The notes below the pieces were generated by a model. That model saw only the letters and a program-made list of their open reading frames with translations. It did not search any database and had not been told where the DNA came from. From assembly GCA_028684915.1 (NCBI GenBank), contig JAQUEZ010000132.1, forward strand, positions 1-16,244: 16,244 nucleotides of DNA. Reading direction: 5' to 3'. Source of the stretch: Desulfobulbus sp. (GTDB taxonomy: Bacteria; Desulfobacterota; Desulfobulbia; Desulfobulbales; Desulfobulbaceae). This document shows, in pieces, positions 1-6,685 of this stretch (its first letter is position 1; every line of letters begins with the position of its first letter). A program made the translations under genes and the position numbers.

Positions 1-94
1 CGAATAGTACCTGAAGCGTCGGGAAACCGTCGTGACCGAGGGATCGGCAGCCGTGTGGGCTGGGGAAGGCGACCGGCAAGGGTGATCGGGCAGG

Positions 95-1477
95 GTGGAA
101 AGCAAGCGAGTAAGGTTGATGATGAGGAACAGTTCCCTTTGTGAAAAACCCGTACGTCCTCGACCGAGGAGACTTGCGGACTGGCTGAACCCGATGGGTA
201 CGAGGAAGGTCCACTCATTGGTGGACAAGGTTTATCAGATGAAGAATTTGGTTATGGCTTGGGAGAAGGTGAAAGCCAACGGAGGCAGTGGGGGGATCGA
301 CGGGCAGAGCATCGAGGATTTCGAGCAGGTACGTGAACACGAACTGCAACGACTCCACGAATCTTTGAAAACCGGGACCTACCGGTCACTTCCGGTGCGT
401 CGGCACCTGATCCCCAAGCCTGGGCAGCCGGGCAAATTTCGTCCGCTGGGCATACCGGTGATTTATGACCGGGTGTGTCAACAGGCGATGGTCAACCGGC
501 TGGAGGCGATCTTCGAACCGGTATTCGATGACGCCAACTTTGGATATCGTCGCGGAAAATCGACTAAGGATGCGCTGAGGAAAATTTGGGGTGAATTGCA
601 AGAGGGCTGTGAGTGGGTGGTGGATGCCGACCTGAAAGACTTTTTCGGTTCGGTGGACCACGGAAAGCTCATGACCCTGGTAAGTCGCCGGGTTACGGAT
701 GGCCGGGTGCTGTGCCTGATCGAGGACATGCTCAAGGCCGGATACGTGATCGATGGTACGAGAGTTTCGACCGAAAGCGGAACTCCTCAAGGCGGAGTGA
801 TTTCACCTTTGCTGAGCAACATTCTCCTTACACCGTTTGACTGGGAAATGCGTCAGAATGGGTATCGACTGACGCGGTATGCCGATGATTGGGTTGTGAC
901 ATGCCGGAGCAGGGCAGAAGCCCAAGCGGCCTTGGCGGCAGCCGCCAGGATTTTGGAAAAACTGGGGGTGACGCTCCATGAGGGCAAGACTCGAATCGTG
1001 CATGTGACGCACGGATTCGAATTTCTTGGCTACAAGATAAAACGGGGCCGGGGACTTAATCTCCCGGCCCATAAGATACGGTCCGGTGCTAAACCGGGTG
1101 GCTTGTATGCCTATCCTCGTGAGAAATCGATCCAGAAGTTCAAGGATGTAGTCCGTGTGCGCACTCGTCGTAAAATACCCATGGATACGCAAGAGCTGAT
1201 TGAATGGCTCAACCCTGTCATCCGCGGATGGGGCAGGCACTTTGCCAAAGCTCATGTCCGCAAACTCTTTCACCGTCTTGATCGTTGGATTGTACGGCGT
1301 CTCTGGTCACATCGTCACAAACGGTGGCGATGCACTGGTTGGAAAACCTTACCGGAAAAGAAGCTGTATGGTGAAATGGCGCTGGTGAACCTGGTTTCGT
1401 TGATTCCTTCCTTGAAACCTCAGAACAGGAGCACCCTTGTGAAAGCCGGATGCGGGAGAACCGCACGTCCGGTTTGA
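95..1477 (+). CDS. ltrA: Group II intron reverse transcriptase/maturase (inner intron)
   Basis: Intron-encoded protein that binds its own intron RNA, assists splicing and copies the intron during retrohoming. Visible over 460 residues: an RT fingers/palm region (about 60-320) with the DADLKDFF motif near 177-184, SGTPQGG at 228-234 and the catalytic YADD at 262-265. A maturase (X/GIIM) region follows at about 350-430, with the WLNPVIRGWGRHF-type motif. There is no C-terminal HNH endonuclease, so mobility would depend on an endonuclease-independent route, as known for such families. The start is GTG at 95; ATG codons at 119 and 122 in the same frame are alternatives with a weak AGG upstream. 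The last dozen codons run into domain V, so the stop lies at the 3' foot of the catalytic hairpin. Family call is firm; the intron class is not assigned. Confidence 0.93.
   Translation: MESKRVRLMMRNSSLCEKPVRPRPRRLADWLNPMGTRKVHSLVDKVYQMKNLVMAWEKVKANGGSGGIDGQSIEDFEQVREHELQRLHESLKTGTYRSLPVRRHLIPKPGQPGKFRPLGIPVIYDRVCQQAMVNRLEAIFEPVFDDANFGYRRGKSTKDALRKIWGELQEGCEWVVDADLKDFFGSVDHGKLMTLVSRRVTDGRVLCLIEDMLKAGYVIDGTRVSTESGTPQGGVISPLLSNILLTPFDWEMRQNGYRLTRYADDWVVTCRSRAEAQAALAAAARILEKLGVTLHEGKTRIVHVTHGFEFLGYKIKRGRGLNLPAHKIRSGAKPGGLYAYPREKSIQKFKDVVRVRTRRKIPMDTQELIEWLNPVIRGWGRHFAKAHVRKLFHRLDRWIVRRLWSHRHKRWRCTGWKTLPEKKLYGEMALVNLVSLIPSLKPQNRSTLVKAGCGRTARPV
1443..1475 (+). ncRNA. Group II intron domain V (inner intron)
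   Basis: Textbook domain V fold read directly from the bases. The lower stem pairs 1443-1450 with 1468-1475 (8 bp, including the conserved G-U at 1445/1473). A two-nucleotide CG bulge lies at 1466-1467, the upper stem pairs 1451-1455 with 1461-1465, and the loop is GAGAA at 1456-1460. The catalytic AGC triad is at 1444-1446. Domain V carries the metal-binding catalytic core of the ribozyme. It overlaps the end of the upstream ORF. Confidence 0.92.
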
Positions 1478-1481
1478 GCGG

Positions 1482-1518
1482 CGGACGGAGGCGAGCCTTT
1501 AAGTTGGCGCCTCCTCCG
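1482..1518 (+). ncRNA. Probable group II intron domain VI hairpin (inner intron)
   Basis: Strong hairpin a few bases after domain V: GGAGGCG (1487-1493) pairs with CGCCTCC (1508-1514), extended by CGG (1482-1484) with CCG (1516-1518) across a small internal bulge. The position is that of domain VI, which normally holds the branch-point adenosine. No clearly bulged A is visible on the 3' side. The identity rests on position and fold. Confidence 0.7.
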
Positions 1519-1550
1519 ACCCGACACTCCGAGACGGTAGGGCCGGTCAC

Positions 1551-2918
1551 ATGGGGAAGGGGATGACAGTCATAAGCAGTCTGCAAAGGCAACTCGCGCC
1601 GGACAATGTCGGGCCGGAGCCCGTCGAGCCAACCTTCCTGCAGGCACTATCCATAAAGGCGGGATCTGCGAAAACCCATCGATTCCAAAACCTCTACAGC
1701 AACTTGAATGGTCCTCTTTTATATGAGGCCTGGAACACCCTGAACAAACGGGGTGCGCCGGGAGTCGACAAGGTTACTATCACGCAGTATGCGGAAAATC
1801 TTGACGACAACATCAAGCGGTTGGTGGATCGCCTGAAGCGGAATGACTACCGAAGTCGGTTAATCCGTCGGAAGTACATTCCCAAAGGCAATGGTAAACA
1901 ACGGCCCCTCGGCATCCCGGTGGTAGAAGACCGGCTGCTGCAGGGTGCGGCGAGACTCATACTGGAGGCCATATTTGAGCAGGATTTTCATGCTGCCAGC
2001 TATGGCTACCGTCCGGGTATCGGGGCACAGCAGGCTGTGAAGGACCTGAACTTCGAACTGCAATTTGGACGATATGGCTATGTGGTGGAAGCTGACATCA
2101 AAGGTTTTTTCACCAACATCGATCATCATTGGCTGTTGAAGATGGTAGCCCAGCGAGTGGATGACAAGCCCTTTCTCGGGTTGATCGACAGCTGGTTGAA
2201 GGCTGGTATCCTTGAGCAGGACGGGACGGTGTGCCATCCGCATGCCGGGACGCCGCAAGGGGGTGTGATTTCGCCCATCCTGGCAAATATCTATCTGCAC
2301 TATGCTTTGGACCACTGGTTTGAACGGGTGGTGAAGCCGCGGTGTCGCGGGCAGGCATATCTCATCCGTTATGCGGATGATTTTGTCTGCGCCTTTCAGT
2401 ATCGCATGGAGGCGGAGCAGTTTTACCGGGTACTCCCGGAGCGGTTGGCCAAATTCGGCCTTGAAGTCGCGCCGGAAAAGACCTGTATTCATCGCTTCAG
2501 CCGATTTCATCCAGGGCGGGAAATACGGTTTACCTTTCTCGGCTTCGAGTTTTACTGGGAGAATGATACGAAAGGCGTACCAAGAGTGTGGAGACGAACA
2601 GCCAGGAAGAAGCTGCAGGCAAGCATTAAAGCCTGCCGGGCATGGGTGAAGTCAAACCGGCATGTCCCGCTGCCGAAGTTGATCCCGACGATGATCCGTA
2701 AGGTGCGTGGGCATTACAACTATTTTTGTGCCTGTGGTAACACCTCGTCGTTGTGGATATTCTACCGGGAAGCTGTGAGGGCACTGTACAAATGGCTGAA
2801 TCGAAGGAGCCAAAGGCGTAGTCTGACCTGGGAAGGACTGAAGAGGGTGCTGACGGCCTATGTGTTTCTGGCGCCAACTGAATACAGGCAGGCGAAAATG
2901 AATCGGGGGCTTGCGTGA
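1551..2918 (+). CDS. ltrA: Group II intron-type reverse transcriptase/maturase (outer intron)
   Basis: A 455-residue RNA-dependent DNA polymerase of the group II intron family, clearly different in sequence from the one upstream. Visible: EADIKGFF (180-187), AGTPQGGVISP (232-242), catalytic YADD (274-277), a thumb segment with FTFLGFEFYW (about 328-337), and a C-terminal basic region with RKVRGHYNYF typical of the maturase part. No HNH endonuclease is present. The N-terminal 40 residues are not recognisable RT, so the ATG at 1563 or a later start is possible; no convincing Shine-Dalgarno separates the options. A domain V hairpin starts 36 nt after the stop, which ties this protein to an intron ribozyme. 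It begins about 30 nt after the inner intron's domain VI. Confidence 0.9.
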   Translation: MGKGMTVISSLQRQLAPDNVGPEPVEPTFLQALSIKAGSAKTHRFQNLYSNLNGPLLYEAWNTLNKRGAPGVDKVTITQYAENLDDNIKRLVDRLKRNDYRSRLIRRKYIPKGNGKQRPLGIPVVEDRLLQGAARLILEAIFEQDFHAASYGYRPGIGAQQAVKDLNFELQFGRYGYVVEADIKGFFTNIDHHWLLKMVAQRVDDKPFLGLIDSWLKAGILEQDGTVCHPHAGTPQGGVISPILANIYLHYALDHWFERVVKPRCRGQAYLIRYADDFVCAFQYRMEAEQFYRVLPERLAKFGLEVAPEKTCIHRFSRFHPGREIRFTFLGFEFYWENDTKGVPRVWRRTARKKLQASIKACRAWVKSNRHVPLPKLIPTMIRKVRGHYNYFCACGNTSSLWIFYREAVRALYKWLNRRSQRRSLTWEGLKRVLTAYVFLAPTEYRQAKMNRGLA

Positions 2919-2953
2919 GGACCGACCTTTCTGCGCGAGTGATTATGACTGAG

Positions 2954-2986
2954 GAGCCCGGTGCGGGAATACCGCACGCCGGGATC
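2954..2986 (+). ncRNA. Group II intron domain V (outer intron), with G-A instead of G-U
   Basis: Same architecture as the inner domain V. The lower stem pairs 2954-2961 with 2979-2986, a CG bulge lies at 2977-2978, the upper stem pairs 2962-2966 with 2972-2976, and the loop is GAATA at 2967-2971. The AGC triad is at 2955-2957. The G of the triad (2956) faces A2984, whereas families normally have a G-U wobble there. It may still fold, but this is a departure at a catalytic position. Confidence 0.85.
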
Positions 2987-2991
2987 TGTGC

Positions 2992-3018
2992 AGGGGACGC
3001 TGGGTGACCGGCGTTCCT
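2992..3018 (+). ncRNA. Probable domain VI hairpin (outer intron)
   Basis: Hairpin with the four-base loop GTGA (3004-3007). Bases 2993-3003 pair with 3008-3018 as an uninterrupted 11-bp stem with three G-U pairs. It sits 6 nt after domain V, the domain VI position. In this pairing no adenosine is bulged on the 3' strand, so branching may be weak or an alternative pairing may apply. Confidence 0.65.
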
Positions 3019-3020
3019 GT

Positions 3021-3281
3021 AAGGATCATGTCCATATCCAGGGGCAGCGCCCCCCTGATATATCGCCCTCCACCATCATGAGATGGGTGAAGGGGAGAAC
3101 ATCGCAGAAAATATTCGAAGAATTTCCGCATGTAAAGAAGCGGTATTGGGGAGGGCAGCATTTTTGGGCACGGGGCTATTTCTGTGTGACAGTCGGCGAG
3201 CTGACGAAAGAGATGATCCAGGAGTATCTTTCGCATCATTTTGAACCCAAACCTCAAGACGGCTTCGATGCCGAGCCGTAA
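3021..3281 (+). pseudogene. tnpA: IS200/IS605 TnpA transposase, 3' fragment interrupted by intron
   Basis: The reading frame from AAG at 3021 gives the C-terminal half of a Y1 (HUH) transposase: KDHVHI with the HUH metal-binding histidines, then PPDISPS, RWVKGRTS, FEEFPHVKKRYWG, FWARGYFCVTVG, and MIQEYLSHHFE with the candidate nucleophilic tyrosine. These proteins cut and join single-stranded DNA at hairpin ends. The N-terminal half is missing; the sequence just upstream is group II intron domain VI, so the gene looks split by the intron at the HUH motif. If the intron splices exactly, a full protein could still be made. Residues after HVHI (QGQR) do not match the hydrophobic strand usual there and coincide with a GGGGC-AGC-GCCCC hairpin (3041-3053), a hint of local change. 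The open frame extends upstream to 2961, but that part is intron RNA. Confidence 0.82.
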
Positions 3282-3362
3282 ACCGGCTGCGCAGCCTGCC
3301 GGTATTGCGGGACTTTCAGTCCGCGATTTCAAACCCACCGACTTCAAGTCGGTGGTTGCTTA
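3282..3362 (+). repeat. IS200/IS605 right end with subterminal hairpins
   Basis: Immediately after the tnpA stop come three hairpins: ACCGGC/GCCGGT (3282-3303), GGACT-TTC-AGTCC (3310-3322), and the longest, CCACCGACT-TCA-AGTCGGTGG (3335-3355), followed by TTGCTTA. A perfect hairpin of this kind just inside the right tip is the recognition structure of IS200/IS605 elements, bound by TnpA as single-stranded DNA. The tip lies at about 3361. It overlaps the 3' end of the lapD gene on the other strand. Confidence 0.8.
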
Positions 3363-5338
3363 GTCATCGAAACAGGTTGAGGCTGTTGGATATAAAAACC
3401 CTGGACGGCGTCGACGTGCAAGGCTGACAAGGCTTGCCACTGGCTTTCAGTTTCAACCGCCTCAATGATTACCATTATATCAAGACTGTGGGCGACAGTA
3501 CAAAGGGTATTAATAAAAAAACCACTCTCGCTCTGTTCGTCCAGGCTTCCAGCGGTGATCGCCCGGTCGATTTTGACGTAATCCGGCAGGAGGGATTTGA
3601 GATAGCCGAAATGGGTCAGCCCTTGGCCGAAGTGATCAATCCCCAGGCGATGGCCATGGTGTTTAAGGCGCTCGGCAAAGGCTTTGATCACTTCGCTGTG
3701 GCGGTGGATTCGGAACTCGGGGAATTCAAAGTTCAGGCGCAGGTTCCTGCGGGCGCATTGGGTTAACTGCCCATCGAGCCAGGAGGAAAATGCAGCGTCG
3801 GCCAACGAAAGCGGCGACAGGTTGATCGCGACCCGGTGCGGCGTGAACTGATCAAGCGTTTGCTCCAGCAGCAATTCGATGATCATTTTGTCCAGGGCGG
3901 GCATCAGGCCCGAGCGTTCAGCCAGGGGAACGAACATCCCCATCGAGAGCTCCCGGTCGGCGTGGGTGCGCACCCGGGCGAAGATCTCGTGGTGGATGAT
4001 TGTGCCAGGGTCCTGGCGACTGACCGTTGGCTGGGAATAGAGGACAATGGCACGGTTGGCGATGGCGTCGCGCAGCAATTCCATCCACTCGGTTTTGCCG
4101 GCGCACAGGGGCGGTTCGCCGTCCGTCAGGGGGAGCAGGGCAACCGTGTTGGCCTGATGATGCCGGGCGGTGTTCAGGGCGGAGTCAGCCCTTGCCAGCA
4201 GCTGGGTGAACGGGATTGCCTGTTCATATACAACCCCGCCGCAACAGACGCCGGCCTCGTGGGCGCGCGCTGCACCCATGGCGGCGTGCAGGTGCAATTC
4301 GGTGAGGATGGCGTTTGCAATCTGCTGGGTGGTGTGCTCGTCGACATTCGGCAGCAGCAGGGCAAAATCGCCTCCGCTCAGCCTGCCGAGCAGGGCCTGG
4401 GGAAGATCCCGGCAACCCTGCCGGAGGATGTCGGCGGTCTCCTGAAGGATGCGGTCGCCCTCCTGATACCCGTCAGCCTGGTTGATTGCCTGCAGATCCT
4501 GGAGTTGAAAGAGCAGAAACGCGCCCTTGACAACATCGTGTTTCGCTTCGTGTTTGGCCTCGTGGAGCGCGGTGATCTGGGCTTCAAGATACCGCCGGTT
4601 GCCGATCGAGGTCAGGGGGTCCTGGTAGGTCCGCTGGAGCAGATTTTCGGCGATTGCCGCTTGTTCCTGAAAGAGTTCCCGCATTCTGACGGTGAGATGG
4701 TTCATGGCCGAGACAACCAACCGCAGTTCCCTGGTGCGGGGGAGTTGTTCCTGGACGTTGAACTGGCGATTGCACAGCGCCATGGCCTGTTCTTCGACCT
4801 GGCGCAGAGGTTTGAGGAGGCGCCGCAGGCCGAGCCCGCCCAGCGCGGCAATGGCGGCTGCGGTGAGCGAAAACCAGAGCGCCGTGGTCTGGACGGCCTG
4901 CCACAGCGCCAGGTAGGCGTATCCGGTATGGCTTTCCACGGTGAGCGTCCCGGTCTGTTGCCAGCCGTGCTGAACCAAGGCGGTGGCCTGCGGGGCGGAG
5001 AGCGGCACGATGCGCATGAACCAGGCCGGAACCAGATCCTGGGCGAGGTCGGCCCGGCGTTCGACCAACAGTTTGCCGTCAACGTCGCGCAATTCGATCA
5101 GGCGGTAAAACCCCTGATCAAACAGGGCGTTGATCATGGTCTCCATGGCCGGGATGTTACTGCCGTTGGTCAGCGTGGTGAGCGAAAGTCCCAGGGAGGT
5201 CGCGGTTTCCTGGGCATGGACCTCCATCTGGTTGATCAGAAAATCGCGGGTGCGCGTCAGTTCGCCCATCCAAAGCCCGGCGCACAGGCAGAGGAGCACC
5301 AGCAGGGCGCTGAGCAGCAGTTGTTTATATAACGTCAT
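3344..5338 (-). CDS. lapD: LapD-like inner-membrane c-di-GMP receptor (degenerate GGDEF-EAL)
   Basis: Senses cytoplasmic c-di-GMP and, when bound, sequesters the periplasmic protease LapG so that a surface adhesin stays on the cell. Order over 664 residues: TM1 (about 4-26); a periplasmic LapD/MoxY-type domain (27-150) with HGWQQ at 124-128, matching the tryptophan loop of LapD that contacts LapG; TM2 (about 151-170); HAMP (172-224) with RTRELRLVVSAMN; GGDEF-like (235-400); EAL-like (415-655). The GGDEF motif reads SGGDF (321-325), the EAL position reads EIFAR (451-455), and DDFGTG is DHFGQG (568-573), so both enzymes are probably inactive, as in LapD. ATG at 5338 has GAGG 7 nt upstream, overlapping the lapG stop, which implies coupling. 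The last codons (TKQPPT-stop) come from the inserted IS200 right end, so the native C-terminal tail is replaced. Confidence 0.92.
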   Translation of the reverse strand: MTLYKQLLLSALLVLLCLCAGLWMGELTRTRDFLINQMEVHAQETATSLGLSLTTLTNGSNIPAMETMINALFDQGFYRLIELRDVDGKLLVERRADLAQDLVPAWFMRIVPLSAPQATALVQHGWQQTGTLTVESHTGYAYLALWQAVQTTALWFSLTAAAIAALGGLGLRRLLKPLRQVEEQAMALCNRQFNVQEQLPRTRELRLVVSAMNHLTVRMRELFQEQAAIAENLLQRTYQDPLTSIGNRRYLEAQITALHEAKHEAKHDVVKGAFLLFQLQDLQAINQADGYQEGDRILQETADILRQGCRDLPQALLGRLSGGDFALLLPNVDEHTTQQIANAILTELHLHAAMGAARAHEAGVCCGGVVYEQAIPFTQLLARADSALNTARHHQANTVALLPLTDGEPPLCAGKTEWMELLRDAIANRAIVLYSQPTVSRQDPGTIIHHEIFARVRTHADRELSMGMFVPLAERSGLMPALDKMIIELLLEQTLDQFTPHRVAINLSPLSLADAAFSSWLDGQLTQCARRNLRLNFEFPEFRIHRHSEVIKAFAERLKHHGHRLGIDHFGQGLTHFGYLKSLLPDYVKIDRAITAGSLDEQSESGFFINTLCTVAHSLDIMVIIEAVETESQWQALSALHVDAVQGFYIQQPQPVSMTKQPPT

Positions 5339-5347
5339 CGAACAACC

Positions 5348-6076
5348 TCATTTTTGATGTGTTTCTTCGGCCATTCTGGCCAACAGCTCTCGCCAGGGCC
5401 GGACTCGGCGGCCATCGCCAATCCGCTCGCCCCGGCCTCGTGGTTTCTCCCTCCAGATGCCGGAGGCGTTAAAGCTGTAGACAGGCAGCAGGTCCGTTCT
5501 TCTCGAAGCAGGCTCTATGGCGTCGACCAGGCTGTCGAGGATGAGCGGTTCCGCGCCAGGGGCAGGATAATAGGCCAGGACCAGGTGGGATTGATTAAGG
5601 CGCAAGGCGGTAACGTAGTTCAGGGTCAGCTGTTTTTCCGCCATCCCAAGGGCCAGCAGGGTGAAATATTTGGCAACGGCGAACTCTTCGCAATCGCCGC
5701 CGGCGCTGGCCAGGAATTCGATCGGCGTTGCCCAGTAATCCGTCTGTCCCCAGTGATTGGCATCGCTGACAAAGGGTATTTTGTTGAAAAAACGATTCAC
5801 TTTGTTCAGCTTCGTCAGGTCGTCCCCTTCTTGAGAGCGCATGAGTTCTTGCCAGGCAAGCAGCCGCCGGCGTGCGGACGCGCCATATTGCCCCTCGGCT
5901 CGCCGGAGGATGCGTTCGTTGATCAGCAGGGATTCTCCGGTGACGGCCGGAGCGGCGGTGAGGATCAAAAGGGAAAAAACCGTCCAGCGGATGGTCCAGC
6001 GAATGAGACGACATGACCGGTTGGCGCAAGGTCGCCGGGGGGGGCGCCGTCGCCAGTCACGAGAGATGTGTAACAA
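5348..6076 (-). CDS. lapG: LapG-like periplasmic transglutaminase-type cysteine protease
   Basis: Calcium-dependent protease of the bacterial transglutaminase-like cysteine proteinase family; LapG cleaves the N-terminal region of a large adhesin and releases it from the surface. The catalytic triad is visible: Cys129 in GGDCEEFA, His164 in QSHLVLAYY and Asp181 in LILDSLVD. The acidic residues beside Cys129 match the calcium site of LapG. A hydrophobic export signal spans about residues 27-46 (WTIRWTVFSLLILTAAPAVTG). The start is uncertain: the frame opens with TTG at 6076, with 22 implausible Arg/Pro-rich residues before the signal and no ribosome binding site. An IS630 copy ends 18 bp upstream and may have removed the native start; a run of eight G (6037-6044) is also a possible frameshift spot. 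It ends 9 nt before lapD, so the two form one unit. Confidence 0.88.
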   Translation of the reverse strand: MLHISRDWRRRPPRRPCANRSCRLIRWTIRWTVFSLLILTAAPAVTGESLLINERILRRAEGQYGASARRRLLAWQELMRSQEGDDLTKLNKVNRFFNKIPFVSDANHWGQTDYWATPIEFLASAGGDCEEFAVAKYFTLLALGMAEKQLTLNYVTALRLNQSHLVLAYYPAPGAEPLILDSLVDAIEPASRRTDLLPVYSFNASGIWREKPRGRGERIGDGRRVRPWRELLARMAEETHQK

Positions 6077-6091
6077 GACGCGGGAGATACT

Positions 6092-6685
6092 CTAATTTGC
6101 TTTCAAGTTGAGACTAATGCTCCATGGCCAAGCTGTCAGGCTTCGTAATGCTTCATGGTCCGTACACAATCTCGGCAATCCACTCTGCAACTGCCGGATT
6201 ACCGCGTCAAGATTGTTGAACACCCGGTTGGGGAACTCTTTCTCTCGGAGTTCATCCCATACATGTTCTTGTGGATTGAGTTCCGGGGAATACGGCGGCA
6301 GCCCGACAAGCATGATGTTTTCCGGCCGTTTAAGTTCCTTCGCCTTGTGTGAACTTGCACCGTCAAGCACCATGACGATAAAGTCCTCTGGATGGGCGGC
6401 GCTCACCTGGGAGAGAAAAGTCGACATGTGCTCCGTGTTCATTTTCTGACTGATCATCCACTCCATCTCACCCTCGATTGGACTGACGGCAGCGTAAACA
6501 TACACGAATTGCCGCTCGTAGCCGTTTGCCACAGAAGGACGCAGTGGAGCGGGCGACCAACAGCGCCGGATTCGGACCATGCGACCAAATCGAGCCTCAT
6601 CCTGGAACATCAAGCGGACTTGACGGCCTTTTACATTTTCAGGCGTCAAAAAGGCCGCCAGTGTTTCTGGAAGTTTTTTTTCCAC
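6092..6685 (-). CDS. IS630 transposase, C-terminal part (orfB, DDE catalytic domain)
   Basis: Catalytic half of the transposase in the -1 frame relative to orfA. The three acidic residues are visible: FQDEARFG, VMVLDGASSHK, and the Glu of NPQEHVWDEL after YSPELNP. It is therefore likely an active enzyme if joined to orfA. The nominal GTG start at 6685 is not needed, since translation is expected to arrive by frameshift at 6673-6679. The last codons lie inside the terminal inverted repeat and the stop TAG uses the TA at the insertion point. Confidence 0.85.
   Translation of the reverse strand: MEKKLPETLAAFLTPENVKGRQVRLMFQDEARFGRMVRIRRCWSPAPLRPSVANGYERQFVYVYAAVSPIEGEMEWMISQKMNTEHMSTFLSQVSAAHPEDFIVMVLDGASSHKAKELKRPENIMLVGLPPYSPELNPQEHVWDELREKEFPNRVFNNLDAVIRQLQSGLPRLCTDHEALRSLTAWPWSISLNLKAN

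Larger units (their letters stand above)
1..1525 (+). mobile_element. Inner group II intron, 5'-truncated by window edge
   Basis: This is the 3' portion of a bacterial group II intron: the encoded reverse transcriptase (95-1477), then domain V (1443-1475) and a domain VI hairpin (1482-1518). Bases 1-94 precede the ORF, carry no gene, and are probably intron RNA (late domain I to IV); they are far too short to hold domains I-III, so the 5' splice site is outside the window. The 3' splice site is not resolved; it should lie shortly after the domain VI stem, about 1519-1530. Because another reverse transcriptase starts only about 30 nt later with its own domain V at 2954, I infer that this intron is nested inside a second one. 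Seen: ORF, DV and DVI. Inferred: nesting and boundaries. Confidence 0.8.
1526..3021 (+). mobile_element. Outer group II intron, 3' part (possible twintron host)
   Basis: A second reverse transcriptase (1551-2918) is followed at the normal distance by its own domain V (2954-2986) and domain VI (2992-3018), and then by a transposase coding sequence that resumes at about 3021. There is no room for domains I-III between the first intron's domain VI and this reverse transcriptase. Either those domains lie upstream of the inner intron, outside the window (twintron), or this copy is 5'-truncated. The start coordinate is the approximate end of the inner intron; the 3' splice site near 3019-3026 is not resolved. 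Confidence 0.7.

Noticed and set aside
53..57. GTGTG as the 5' splice site of the inner intron
   Set aside because: It matches the 5' consensus loosely, but only about 40 nt would remain before the ORF, far too little for domains I-III.
2961..3020. N-terminal extension of the TnpA fragment frame
   Set aside because: These codons lie within domain V and domain VI of the outer intron, so they are read-through of ribozyme sequence and not protein.
3836..5332. Long plus-strand open frame (498 codons) opposite lapD
   Set aside because: It is antisense to a gene with clear LapD domain order and motifs; its translation shows no recognisable domain and is explained by the GC-rich codon usage of lapD.
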